A DNA stretch of 64,000 nt from contig NZ_JALJZZ010000004.1 in NCBI RefSeq assembly GCF_024171565.1, positions 1 through 64,000 on the forward strand, given 5' to 3'. Source of the stretch: Okibacterium sp. HSC-33S16 (GTDB lineage: Bacteria; Actinomycetota; Actinomycetes; Actinomycetales; Microbacteriaceae). Made by a program: the position numbers and the translations under genes. Below are positions 53,545-62,571 of this stretch, piece by piece. The notes beneath the pieces were generated by a model. That model saw only the letters and a list, made by a program, of their open reading frames with translations. It made no database searches and was not told the origin of the DNA. Position 1 is the stretch's first letter, and each line of letters begins with the position of its first letter.

Positions 53545-54419
53545 CCACCACCGCCGCTCCCACCGCATCCCGCCCCGTCCTGCGCACCAAATTCCGGTCG
53601 AAGCTGCCGTGGGGTCACCCCGGCATCTACGTGCTCGCAGCCGTCGTCGTCATCCTCATGCTGGCGCCGATCGCCTACATCATCCTCGGTGGCTTCCGCA
53701 CGAACGCGCAGATTTCCACCGACCCGTCCGGGTTCCCGGCGCCGTGGAACATCGGCAATTACATCGACGTCCTCGTTGGCTCGGTGTTCTGGCGCCAGGT
53801 GCTCAACTCCACCATCGCGGCCGGCACAACCACCATTGGCGTCGTTGTGCTCGGACTCATGGCGAGCTACGTCATCGCCCGGTACAAGTTCAATGCGCGC
53901 GGCATTCTCTACTCGCTGTTCGCCGCTGGACTGATGTTCCCGATGACCGTCGCGATCACGCCGCTGTACCTCGTGATCAAGAACCTCGGCCTGATGAACA
54001 ACCTCGGCGGCATTATCCTGCCGCAGATTGCATTCGCGTTGCCGACGACGATCATCATCCTCGTTCCGTTCCTCCGTGCCATTCCCGACGAGATTGAGGA
54101 AGCAGCATTCATTGACGGATGTTCGCGGCTCGGATTCTTCTGGCGGATGGTTGTTCCTCTTGCGGTTCCCGGTGTCATCACCACGGGCATCCTGGCCTTC
54201 ATCGGCAGCTGGAACGGCTATATCCTGCCGCTGTTCATCCTCAACAACGAGGCTTCGTTCACGTTGCCGCTCGGGGTGCAGTCGTTCGCCTCGCAATATT
54301 CAGTGGACACCGCGAAGGTGCTCGCATTTACCTCGCTCTCGATGATTCCGGCGCTGATTTTCTTCAGCCTGTTCGAGCGACGCATCGTCGGCGGGTTGAC
54401 GGGCGCCGTCAAGGGATAA
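53541..54419 (+). CDS. Carbohydrate ABC transporter permease (BxlG-like, CUT1)
   Basis: A 292-aa MalG-type permease; EAA loop DEIEEAAFIDGCSRLGFF, with Cys where most have Ala. It overlaps the previous gene (ATGA). The GH3 gene follows after 64 bases, so a single operon is likely. No ATPase is encoded here. Confidence 0.87.
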   Translation: MTTTAAPTASRPVLRTKFRSKLPWGHPGIYVLAAVVVILMLAPIAYIILGGFRTNAQISTDPSGFPAPWNIGNYIDVLVGSVFWRQVLNSTIAAGTTTIGVVVLGLMASYVIARYKFNARGILYSLFAAGLMFPMTVAITPLYLVIKNLGLMNNLGGIILPQIAFALPTTIIILVPFLRAIPDEIEEAAFIDGCSRLGFFWRMVVPLAVPGVITTGILAFIGSWNGYILPLFILNNEASFTLPLGVQSFASQYSVDTAKVLAFTSLSMIPALIFFSLFERRIVGGLTGAVKG

Positions 54420-54483
54420 CGCCGGTCGGGTCGCATCGCGGCCCACGGCATCCGCTCATCACGAATTGAGAAAGAAGACAGTA

Positions 54484-56805
54484 ATGGGATATTCAGGCAT
54501 GCCTGAAACGTCGGCGCGAGTGCGTGAGCTGCACGCGCAGATGACGCTGGAAGAGAAGCTGGCGCAACTCGTCGGCTTTTGGGTCGACCAGGGCCCCGAC
54601 ATCGTCGCCCCGATGCAGGGCGAGATGGCCAGCTCCGGCAAGTATGCGGATGCCACCCAGCACGGGCTCGGACACCTCACGCGGGTTTATGGCACGCGAC
54701 CGGTTGAACCGATCGAGCGCGCGAACTGGTTGTGGGCCGAGCAGCGCCGGCTCAAGGAAGAGACCCGACTGGGAATTCCGGCGCTCGTTCACGAGGAGTG
54801 CCTGACCGGGCTCGCTGCGTGGCAGGCCGCGACCTTCCCGACGCCGCTGGCCTGGGGTGCATCATTCGACCCCGAGCTGGTGGAGGAGATGGGCCGGCTG
54901 ATCGGTGAGTCGATGCGTTCGCTCGGAATTCACCAGGGCCTCGCTCCGGTGCTCGATGTGATTCGCGACCCTCGCTGGGGACGCGTGGATGAGTGCATCG
55001 CCGAGGACCCCTATGTGGTCGGAACACTCGCTACCGCGTACGTTCGTGGGCTGCAGTCCGAGGGCGTGCACGCGACACTCAAGCACTTCGTCGGCTACTC
55101 CGCGTCGCAAAGCGGCCGGAACCACGCCCCGGTGCACGCCGGACCGCGCGAGATCGCTGATGTGCTGCTGCCTCCGTTCGAGATGGCTGTGCTCGACGGT
55201 GGTGTGCGCTCGGTGATGAACTCGTACGCCGAGATCGATGGTGTGCCGATGGCCGCAGACGACACCTACCTCACCGAGGTGCTTCGCGAGAAGTGGGGCT
55301 TCGACGGTGTTGTGGTCTCTGACTACTTCTCGGTCGCCTTCCTCCACGTCATGCACGCTGTCGCCGAAGACCTGGGGCACGCCGCCCAGCTCGCGCTCCA
55401 GGCCGGTATCGACATCGAGCTGCCGACCGGAGACGCGTTCCTCGAGCCACTGGCAGAACGGGTGCGGTCAGGGAAGACCGATGTGGCCATCGTCGACCGC
55501 GCCGTTCTTCGGCTGCTCGCGGAGAAGGAAGACCTCGGCCTGCTCGACGAGACCTTCGACGCGCCACCGCAGTCGATCGACCTGGACTCACCGGCGCACC
55601 GGGACGTTGCCCGCCGCCTGGCCGAGGAGTCGATCGTGCTGCTGACCAACGACGGGACCCTGCCTCTCGGGACCGGTGCCAGCGCGCCGAGTCGCGTCGC
55701 GCTGATCGGGCCGAACGCCGAGTCGTCCGAGGCGCTCATGGGCTGCTACTCGTTTGCCAACCACGTGCTCGCACACCACCCCGAGGTGCCGCTGGGACTC
55801 GAGATCCCGTCGTTCGCTGACGCCATCCGCGCCGAACTGCCGGCGAGCGACATCACCGTCGTGCGCGGCTGCGCGGTGGACGGCGACGACCGCTCCGGAC
55901 TCGATGAGGCGGTTGAGGCCGCACGCAACGCCGAGGTGGCCCTGATTGTCGCCGGTGACCGTGCCGGGCTCTTCGGCCGCGGCACGGTCGGCGAGGGCAA
56001 CGACGTGGAGAGCCTTGAACTGCCCGGTGTGCAGCGCGAGCTCATCGAGCGCGTCGTCGCTACAGGAACTCCGGTTGTGCTCGTGCTGCTCACCGGCCGA
56101 CCGTACGCCATCGATTGGGCGATCGCGGGCGAGTCTGCTCCGCGTGCCGTGGTGCAGGCGTTCTTCCCGGGCGAAGAGGGCGGCGGAGCGATCGCCGGAG
56201 TCGTCAGCGGTCGCGTCGTCCCGTCGGGTCGTCTCCCGGTGACCCTGCCCCGGTCGGCCGGCGCGCAGCCGTACTCGTACCTGCACCCCATTCTCGGCGG
56301 ACCGTCGGAGATCACGAGTGCGTCGAGTACCCCCGTGTTGCCGTTTGGGCACGGACTCTCGTACACGTCGTTCGAACACAGTGAACTCACCGTCGATTCG
56401 GCCGAGGTCGAGGCGGGCGCAGCCTTCACGGCGCGCGTGCGTGTGCAGAACACCGGAGCGCTCGCGGGCGCTGACGTCGTGCAGCTCTATGCCCGGGATG
56501 TGCAGGCGAGTGTCACTCGACCGGTCGCGCAGTTGCTCGGTTACTCACGGGTGACCCTGGCCGCTGGCGAGGCGGTGACCGTTGAGTTCGAGGTCCCGAC
56601 GACGCGGCTGGCGTTCTCCGACGCGAAAATGCGGCGCATTGTGGAGCCCGGAGCCGTTGAGCTCTGGGTCGGGCCGTCGTGCGACGAGCGCGAGACGGAA
56701 ACCCGGATCGACATCACCGGCGACGTCGCTCCGGTCGGTCTTGACGCGGAACGCTTCGTGCGGGTCGAGGTCACCGGGCTGAGCCTCGCCGAAACGGTGG
56801 GCTAA
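54484..56805 (+). CDS. Glycoside hydrolase family 3, probable beta-xylosidase/beta-glucosidase
   Basis: A 773-aa three-domain GH3 enzyme: TIM barrel, alpha/beta sandwich and C-terminal fibronectin-III-like domain (residues about 640-740). The nucleophile is Asp280 in GVVVSDYFS. HFVGYSASQSGRNHAP and GLAPVLDVIRDPRWGRVDE belong to the barrel substrate site. No signal peptide. As the last gene of a bxl-like operon, beta-xylosidase (like BxlA) is the favoured activity; beta-glucosidase cannot be excluded. ATG at 54484 follows AGAAAGAAGAC. Confidence 0.85.
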   Translation: MGYSGMPETSARVRELHAQMTLEEKLAQLVGFWVDQGPDIVAPMQGEMASSGKYADATQHGLGHLTRVYGTRPVEPIERANWLWAEQRRLKEETRLGIPALVHEECLTGLAAWQAATFPTPLAWGASFDPELVEEMGRLIGESMRSLGIHQGLAPVLDVIRDPRWGRVDECIAEDPYVVGTLATAYVRGLQSEGVHATLKHFVGYSASQSGRNHAPVHAGPREIADVLLPPFEMAVLDGGVRSVMNSYAEIDGVPMAADDTYLTEVLREKWGFDGVVVSDYFSVAFLHVMHAVAEDLGHAAQLALQAGIDIELPTGDAFLEPLAERVRSGKTDVAIVDRAVLRLLAEKEDLGLLDETFDAPPQSIDLDSPAHRDVARRLAEESIVLLTNDGTLPLGTGASAPSRVALIGPNAESSEALMGCYSFANHVLAHHPEVPLGLEIPSFADAIRAELPASDITVVRGCAVDGDDRSGLDEAVEAARNAEVALIVAGDRAGLFGRGTVGEGNDVESLELPGVQRELIERVVATGTPVVLVLLTGRPYAIDWAIAGESAPRAVVQAFFPGEEGGGAIAGVVSGRVVPSGRLPVTLPRSAGAQPYSYLHPILGGPSEITSASSTPVLPFGHGLSYTSFEHSELTVDSAEVEAGAAFTARVRVQNTGALAGADVVQLYARDVQASVTRPVAQLLGYSRVTLAAGEAVTVEFEVPTTRLAFSDAKMRRIVEPGAVELWVGPSCDERETETRIDITGDVAPVGLDAERFVRVEVTGLSLAETVG

Positions 56806-56835
56806 CCCGGCACGAAGGCTCAACTGATACAGCAG

Positions 56836-56890
56836 CGCTGGCCATGGAGTTCCCTCGCAAAGGGGCCTACATGGCCAGCGTCGTTCTGTC
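56836..56890 (+). terminator. Terminator after the GH3 gene
   Basis: CGCTGGCCATG (56836-56846) pairs with CATGGCCAGCG (56870-56880), with an inner TCCCT/AGGGG stem. TCGTTCTGT follows. It separates the GH3 operon from the PAP2 gene. Confidence 0.75.
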
Positions 56891-56941
56891 AACGGTCCTG
56901 CATCACGGGCGCAATCCCGGTGCCCACGGCAGAATAAAGAA

Positions 56942-57637
56942 ATGTCAGAGAGAAACGCAGACCCGAGCGCTCGGCGCGTCACCAATCGCTGGCCGTACAT
57001 CTCCGGTGGCATCACGCTCGTCCTCGGGGTGGTGCTCGGCCTGCTCATCCTGCAACGCGGCAACACTCTTCCGTTCATGATCGACTCGGAGTGGAGTGAA
57101 GAGGTCTTCGATGAAAACAGGCTCCCGTTCCTGGAGTGGCTCTCGTACGGCATGAACTGGCTCGGCGGCGGCATTTTCGGTGCCTACATCCTGCCCATCC
57201 TGATCGTGATTGTGCTCCTCCTGATTAAGAGGCCGTGGTCAGCGTTGTTCTTCGCTGTGGCGTCGCTCGCGAGCGTTGGAGTGGTGCAACTCCTGAAAAC
57301 CATCGTGGGGCGCGCGCGCCCTGAAGAGATGCTCGTGACGAGCGACTTCGGTTCATTCCCGTCAGGGCATAGTGCAAACGCGGCCACGATGGCCGTCGCC
57401 CTCGGCATCATTTTCCCGCGGGTCTGGGTCTGGGCTGCCGGTGCCATCTGGGTGGCGCTCATGATGTTCTCCCGCACCTACCTCGGCGCGCACTGGCTCA
57501 CAGACACCATCGGCGGGGCGCTACTCGGCGCCGGTGTTGTGCTTATCCTCTGGGCACCGTTCGCCTCACGGATTTCCGGTGAACCGAAACATAAAAAGTC
57601 AGCGGCCGTACCCGATCGCGAGGAACCCGTTCTGTGA
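56942..57637 (+). CDS. PAP2 family phosphatase
   Basis: A 231-aa membrane phosphatase with about five hydrophobic segments. All three PAP2 signatures are present: KTIVGRARP (KX6RP), FPSGHSAN (PSGH) and SRTYLGAHWLTD (SRX5HX3D). Likely acts on lipid phosphates such as undecaprenyl pyrophosphate or phosphatidic acid. No clear ribosome site; a -10-like AGAATA is only five bases from the ATG, so the mRNA may be leaderless. It overlaps the next gene by four bases (GTGA). Confidence 0.88.
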   Translation: MSERNADPSARRVTNRWPYISGGITLVLGVVLGLLILQRGNTLPFMIDSEWSEEVFDENRLPFLEWLSYGMNWLGGGIFGAYILPILIVIVLLLIKRPWSALFFAVASLASVGVVQLLKTIVGRARPEEMLVTSDFGSFPSGHSANAATMAVALGIIFPRVWVWAAGAIWVALMMFSRTYLGAHWLTDTIGGALLGAGVVLILWAPFASRISGEPKHKKSAAVPDREEPVL

Positions 57638-58395
57638 CGGACGCCCGGGTTCAGGCACAGTCGGCGGCGGATGCTGCGGGCTGCGTCGTTCGGTCGGCCA
57701 CCTCGCTCGCGGATTATGCCGCAATCGCCGGTCTGCTCGACGACACCTGGGGGAGAGGAACCGGTCCGGACCCGTCGTTCATCCAGGCCGTCGCGCATGC
57801 CGGCAACACCGTGCTGATCGCCGAGAGGGCGGGTGCGACCATCGGTGCGCTCGTCGGTGTGCTCGGCTGGGACGACGGCCTGCACGTGCACTCCCACGTG
57901 GCCGCTGTACGCCCCGCGGCTCGAGGCGGAGTGGGCTTTGCACTGAAGCTCGCCCAGCGCGCGCTGGCCCTCGACCACGGCGTCACCGAGGTGCGCTGGA
58001 CCTTCGACCCGCTGATTCGCCGCAACGCTCACCTCAACCTCGACAAGCTCGGTGCAGCGGTCCGCGCCTGGCTGCCCGACTTCTATGGGGTCCTGGGTGA
58101 CGCCATCTCCGGCTCGGATGCGAGTGACCGGTTTGAGGTGAGCTGGGCGCTCGATTCAGCGGCGGTTGCCGAGGCGATCGACCGCTCCATCACCCGGGCG
58201 GAACCGACGCATGCCGATCTCGGAATGTCCGCACGTGGCATCCGCTTTGACTTGCATATGGATTTTGAGGAGCTCCGTCGAACCGACCCTGTTGCAGCTG
58301 CCGAGTTTCGAGCGGCGTCGCGAGCGGTGTTCGATCCGGCATTCTCCGAGGGCCTCAGCGTGACGTACGTGAACGGTGGATACGTCTTCACGTAG
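57634..58395 (+). CDS. GNAT family acetyl/acyltransferase (COG3375-like)
   Basis: A 253-aa GNAT-fold protein. The acyl-CoA-binding region is HSHVAAVRPAARGGVGFALK near residue 88, and VRWTFDPLIRRNAHLNLDKLGA near 125 is the hallmark of the COG3375 group. Some members of this group are linked to N-acylamino acid racemases as N-succinyltransferases; such a racemase-like gene lies 1.7 kb downstream. GTG start overlaps the PAP2 stop. Substrate not determined. Confidence 0.75.
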   Translation: MTDARVQAQSAADAAGCVVRSATSLADYAAIAGLLDDTWGRGTGPDPSFIQAVAHAGNTVLIAERAGATIGALVGVLGWDDGLHVHSHVAAVRPAARGGVGFALKLAQRALALDHGVTEVRWTFDPLIRRNAHLNLDKLGAAVRAWLPDFYGVLGDAISGSDASDRFEVSWALDSAAVAEAIDRSITRAEPTHADLGMSARGIRFDLHMDFEELRRTDPVAAAEFRAASRAVFDPAFSEGLSVTYVNGGYVFT

Positions 58396-58463
58396 CCGGG
58401 CGCAACCCCTTCAGTCCGCTTCCGGCAGTCGGTATCGTCGGAGCTTCGATCGAAGGGGATTAC

Positions 58464-59495
58464 ATGGAATACCGTACTCTCGGCTGCTCAGGCGCCGTCG
58501 TCTCAGCTCACGCACTCGGAACCATGACGTTTGGCGCTGAAGCCGACGAAACGACGTCGGGTGACATCATGACCGCATTCGTCGAGGGCGGAGGGACCTT
58601 TTTCGACACCGCGGACGTGTACAGCGCCGGGGCCTCGGAAGAAATCATTGGCCGATGGCTCTCGAAGCATCCGACGGAAGCCGGGCAGATTGTGCTGGCC
58701 ACCAAGGGCAGGTTCCCGATGGGCGAGGGGCCCAACGATGTGGGACTGTCACGGCGGCACTTGCGTGCTGCCCTCGACGCGTCGCTGACGCGACTCGGTG
58801 TTGAGCACGTCGACCTTTACCAAATGCACGCGTGGGACGCGATCACGCCGATCGAGGAGACGCTGCGTTTCCTCGATGACGCGGTGACCGCTGGCAAGAT
58901 TTCGTACTACGGCTTCTCCAACTATCTCGGCTGGCAGCTCACGAAGGCGGTCGGGGTCGCGACGGCACGAGGGCTCTCGGCGCCGGTCACCCTGCAGCCG
59001 CAGTACAACCTCCTGGTGCGCGACATTGAGCACGAGGTGGTGCCAGCGGCACTCGACGCGGGAATCGGGCTGCTGCCGTGGTCGCCGCTCGCGGGCGGCT
59101 GGCTGAGTGGCAAGTACGAGCGCGACGTGTCGCCGACCGGGCAGACCCGCCTTGGTCAGAATCCGCAACGCGGGATGGAGGCGTGGGAGGCGCGTAACGC
59201 GTCTGAGCGCACCTGGCGGGTGCTCGACGCCGTGAAGGACAGCGCCGAGGCCCACTCGGTGTCAGCGGCGCAGGTCGCGCTGGCCTGGCTGGGCGCTCAA
59301 CCCGCAGTGACCTCCGTCATCCTGGGAGCGCGCACCGTCGAGCAGCTGACCGACAACATGGCCGCGGCTGATCTGAAGCTCAGCAGTGAGGAGCTACAGC
59401 GGCTGACCGATGCCAGCGCTCCCGAGATGGACGACTACCCCTATGGCGTCGCGGGGATTGCACAGCGGAACAGGCCGATCACCGGCGGGCGTTGA
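58464..59495 (+). CDS. Aldo/keto reductase
   Basis: A 343-aa NADPH-dependent oxidoreductase of the AKR (TIM-barrel) family. The catalytic tetrad is visible: Asp and Tyr in FDTADVYSAG, Lys in LATKGRF, His in YQMHAWD. Cofactor contact GARTVEQLTDN is near residue 295. AAGGGGA precedes the ATG. It would reduce a small aldehyde or ketone, possibly a sugar; no operon partners. Its stop is two bases from the convergent VOC gene stop. Confidence 0.88.
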   Translation: MEYRTLGCSGAVVSAHALGTMTFGAEADETTSGDIMTAFVEGGGTFFDTADVYSAGASEEIIGRWLSKHPTEAGQIVLATKGRFPMGEGPNDVGLSRRHLRAALDASLTRLGVEHVDLYQMHAWDAITPIEETLRFLDDAVTAGKISYYGFSNYLGWQLTKAVGVATARGLSAPVTLQPQYNLLVRDIEHEVVPAALDAGIGLLPWSPLAGGWLSGKYERDVSPTGQTRLGQNPQRGMEAWEARNASERTWRVLDAVKDSAEAHSVSAAQVALAWLGAQPAVTSVILGARTVEQLTDNMAAADLKLSSEELQRLTDASAPEMDDYPYGVAGIAQRNRPITGGR

Positions 59496-59497
59496 GC

Positions 59498-59965
59498 TTA
59501 GGCGTTCTCGAGTTCGTCGATCACGATCTTCTTCTGGCCCATCATGACCTGGATCTGCTCGGGGCGACGGGTGAGCTCGCCCATGCGTGCCGGAATGATC
59601 TGCCAGCTGATGCCGAAGCGGTCTTTGCACCAGCCGCACTGTTCCGCCTCAGGAACGTGGGACAGGGCCGCCCAGTACCGATCGATCTCAGCCTGGTCGC
59701 TGCAGGACACCACGAACGAGATCGCCTCGGTGAAGCTGAACGCCGGTCCGCCGTCGAGACAGACGAAGTCGATGCCGTTGAGGGTGAACTGCCCGTTGAG
59801 AATTTTGCCGGACATGCCGGTGAAGTGTTCGTCGAGGGACTCGTCGGGGTAACTCGCCATCGAGGTGATCGACGAGTTCGGGAAGACGCTGACGTAGTAC
59901 TCCATCGCCTCACGGGCGTTGTCGGTGAACCACAAGCAGGGTTGGATCGGTGAGAGCTCGGCCAT
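59498..59965 (-). CDS. VOC superfamily protein, PhnB/3-demethylubiquinone methyltransferase-like
   Basis: A 155-aa glyoxalase-fold protein: IQPCLWFTDNAREAMEYYVSVFPNS in outline at the N-terminus, LDGGPAFSFTEAISFVV and CGWCKDRFGISWQIIP near the C-terminus, all typical of the PhnB-like group (PF06983). The enzymatic role is unknown for most members. Start at 59965 has a perfect GGAGG five bases upstream. Confidence 0.85.
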   Translation of the reverse strand: MAELSPIQPCLWFTDNAREAMEYYVSVFPNSSITSMASYPDESLDEHFTGMSGKILNGQFTLNGIDFVCLDGGPAFSFTEAISFVVSCSDQAEIDRYWAALSHVPEAEQCGWCKDRFGISWQIIPARMGELTRRPEQIQVMMGQKKIVIDELENA

Positions 59966-60053
59966 GGAAACCTCCGTAGTGAGTTCGAGTGAGTCGCCGC
60001 TCAGGCTACGCCCGCGAGGCATCCTCGGGCGAGAAGTATTTTGGAGTGGGCGA

Positions 60054-60068
60054 TAGGGTCGGCAGATG
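60054..60068 (+). promoter_or_regulatory. -10 element for a probable leaderless transcript
   Basis: TAGGGT (60054-60059) ends six bases before the ATG at 60066, with no ribosome site in between. Initiation seven bases downstream of a -10 would start at or next to the ATG. Confidence 0.5.
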
Positions 60069-61175
60069 AGAGTCGAATCGATCACTCTGCACCGCGTCGG
60101 GATGCCGCTCGTGCGGCCATTCGAGACGAGCTTCGGACGCGAAACGGAGCGCGATGTGTTGCTCGTCGAGCTGCACACCGATAGCGGTGTGGGCTGGGGC
60201 GAGTGCGTGGCGGGCGCGGCCCCGAACTACAGCTCGGAGTACGTCGATGGATGTGCCCAGGTGATCGAACGGCATCTGGCGCCGCTGCTTCTCAGCGCGA
60301 CAGCGGTACAGGCGCGGGATCTCACTGGGCTCTTTGCTCCGGTGGTCGGGCACCGAATGGCCAAGGCCGCGCTCGAGGCGGCCGTCCTCGATGCCGAACT
60401 GAGAGCATCCGGAATCAGCATGGCCACCTTCCTGGGAGCCGAGCGCACCGAGGTGGAATGCGGCGTGTCTGTCGGCATCAGCCCGACGATCGACGAGCTG
60501 CTCACTGAAGTGCAGGGGTACGTCAACGCGGGATACCGACGGATCAAGCTCAAGGTCAAGCCGGGTTGGGACATCGAGCCGGTGCGCCGGGTGAGAGAGC
60601 TCATCGGTGCGGATCTCGGGTTGCAGGTTGACGCCAATACGGCGTACACGCGGGATGACATTGCGCACCTGGGCCAGCTCGACGAGTTCGACCTGCTGCT
60701 GATCGAGCAACCGTTCGATGAGGAAGACATCGCGTCGCACGTCGAACTGGCACGAGTGATATCGACACCGGTGTGCCTTGACGAGTCCATCGTGTCGGTC
60801 GGGATTGCGATCGACGCGATCGAGCGTGGGGCGACGTCGATCATCAACATCAAGCCGGGCAGGGTCGGCGGTTATCTGCCCGCTGTCGCCATTCACGACG
60901 CGTGCGTCGGGCGCGGTGTGCCTGTCTGGTGTGGCGGCATGCTCGAGACCGGAATCGGGCGGGCAATGAACGTGGCGCTCGCCGCACTACCCGGGTTCAC
61001 GTTGCCCGGCGACACGAGTGCCTCCGACCGCTACTACCGCGAGGACCTCACTGAGCCGTTTGTTCTTTCGAAGGGGCGGCTCGCCGTTCCGACCGGTCCT
61101 GGCTCGGGCATCACCGTGCGCACGGACCTGGTTCAGCAGCTCGCCCTGATGCGCCCAAGAACGCTCCGACCCTAG
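60066..61175 (+). CDS. menC: N-acylamino acid racemase / o-succinylbenzoate synthase (MenC-type enolase superfamily)
   Basis: A 369-aa enolase-superfamily enzyme. Catalytic Lys163 (RIKLKVK) and Lys263 (NIKPGR), and metal ligands Asp189 (QVDANTAY), Glu214 (LIEQPF) and Asp239 (CLDESI), fall at the same numbers I recall for the Amycolatopsis N-acylamino acid racemase. Members of this subgroup catalyse o-succinylbenzoate formation in menaquinone synthesis, N-succinylamino acid racemisation, or both. No other men genes are in the window; the GNAT gene at 57634 hints at the racemase role. Probably leaderless. Confidence 0.85.
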   Translation: MRVESITLHRVGMPLVRPFETSFGRETERDVLLVELHTDSGVGWGECVAGAAPNYSSEYVDGCAQVIERHLAPLLLSATAVQARDLTGLFAPVVGHRMAKAALEAAVLDAELRASGISMATFLGAERTEVECGVSVGISPTIDELLTEVQGYVNAGYRRIKLKVKPGWDIEPVRRVRELIGADLGLQVDANTAYTRDDIAHLGQLDEFDLLLIEQPFDEEDIASHVELARVISTPVCLDESIVSVGIAIDAIERGATSIINIKPGRVGGYLPAVAIHDACVGRGVPVWCGGMLETGIGRAMNVALAALPGFTLPGDTSASDRYYREDLTEPFVLSKGRLAVPTGPGSGITVRTDLVQQLALMRPRTLRP

Positions 61176-61308
61176 CGTCGCGCACCTCACGAGAATTTCG
61201 CGCTTTGAACCACAAAATCCGCTGTGCACGCCGTCGAAACACCTCGCGCGGTGGCGTTGCACTCGACAAAGCCGACAGAATAAGGAGAATTCCAAGCGAA
61301 AGGCTCCC

Positions 61309-62571
61309 GTGACTCTCACCGTCGGAACCAACTGGTCAGCCAACCACGCCTACCGGGCCGCGCGCATCGAAGCGCCATCGAGTGTCGAGGAGGTGCAGCA
61401 GCTTCTCGCCGGTTCCACCGCCGTTCGAGCGCTCGGCACCCGCCACTCGTTCAACCCGATCGCCGACTCGAGTGACCTGCTTCTGTCAACCGCGAACCTC
61501 ACCTTCGCTCCGCACATCCAGGAGTACGAGCGACTCGTCACGGTCGGTGCCGGTATGCGGTACGGCGACCTGGCGAGTGAACTGCAGAAGCACGGCTGGG
61601 CGCTCTCCAACCTCGCCTCGCTTCCACACATCTCGATCGGTGGAGCCATCGCGACCGGAACCCACGGCTCCGGAAACGGCGTGCGCTCACTCGCGGCATC
61701 CGTCGCTGCGCTCGAAATCGTCACGGCCAGCGGAGAGGTTCTGCAGCTCCGCCGCGGAGACGCCGACTTCGACGGTGCCGTCGTCAGCCTGGGCGCCCTC
61801 GGCATCGTCACCCGGGTCGCCCTCGATATCGAACCGACCTACGAGGTCGCTCAAACCGTGTTCGAAGGACTCCGATTCGACGAGGCCGTCGCGAATTTCG
61901 ACGCCATCACCGGCGCCGCGTACAGCGTCTCGCTCTTCACCACCTGGCGTAACCCCGACGTGATCGACCAGGTCTGGCTCAAGAGACGTCCGAAAACGGA
62001 TGCCGCGCCACCGGCAGACCTCTTCGGTGCTGTCCCAGCACCGGCCGATCGTCACCCGTTGCCGGGTATCTCGGCTGTGAACTGCACCGCACAAATGGGC
62101 GTCGCGGGAGCCTGGCTCGACCGTCTGCCGCACTTCCGGCTCGACTTCACCCCGTCAAACGGTGAGGAACTGCAGTCAGAGTTCCTCGTTCCGCGTCGCC
62201 ACGCGGTGGCGGCGCTCGCCGCTGTGCGGGAACTCGCCTCGAAGATTTCGCCGCTGTTGCAGGTCTGTGAGGTGCGCACGATTGCCGAGGACTCCCTCTG
62301 GCTGAGCTCGGCGTTCCAGACCGACGCGGTCGGACTGCACTTCACCTGGTTCAAGAGGCAAGCCGAGGTTGAGGCGTTCCTGCCGGAGCTCGAATCGGCC
62401 CTTGCCCCGTTCGACGCTCGCCCGCACTGGGGCAAGGTCTTCACAGCCGACCGTGCCGCACTCGAGCGCGTCTACCCACGACTCGACGACTTCCGGGCGC
62501 TTGCCGCGAAGCTCGACCCGAACCGCGTCTTCGTCAACGAATTCCTCGCCGAGAAGGTGCTGCCCGCCTAG
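61309..62571 (+). CDS. aldO: Alditol (xylitol/sorbitol) oxidase, FAD-dependent
   Basis: A 420-aa VAO-family flavoprotein matching Streptomyces AldO in length and sequence. His46 in GTRHSFN is at the position of the covalent flavin link in AldO; GTHGSGNGV is the FAD pyrophosphate region; AYSVSLFTTW, HFRLDFTPSNGEELQSEFLVPR and RPHWGKVFT line the active site in that enzyme. It oxidises alditols such as xylitol or sorbitol to aldoses with release of hydrogen peroxide. D-arabinono- or gulonolactone oxidase is a less likely alternative. GTG start preceded by GAAAGG. With XylA/XylB in the region, xylitol-to-xylose is plausible. Confidence 0.87.
   Translation: MTLTVGTNWSANHAYRAARIEAPSSVEEVQQLLAGSTAVRALGTRHSFNPIADSSDLLLSTANLTFAPHIQEYERLVTVGAGMRYGDLASELQKHGWALSNLASLPHISIGGAIATGTHGSGNGVRSLAASVAALEIVTASGEVLQLRRGDADFDGAVVSLGALGIVTRVALDIEPTYEVAQTVFEGLRFDEAVANFDAITGAAYSVSLFTTWRNPDVIDQVWLKRRPKTDAAPPADLFGAVPAPADRHPLPGISAVNCTAQMGVAGAWLDRLPHFRLDFTPSNGEELQSEFLVPRRHAVAALAAVRELASKISPLLQVCEVRTIAEDSLWLSSAFQTDAVGLHFTWFKRQAEVEAFLPELESALAPFDARPHWGKVFTADRAALERVYPRLDDFRALAAKLDPNRVFVNEFLAEKVLPA

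Noticed and set aside
56844-57080. Small open frame upstream of the PAP2 gene
   Set aside because: It runs through the terminator hairpin and then out of frame into the PAP2 gene; no conserved sequence.
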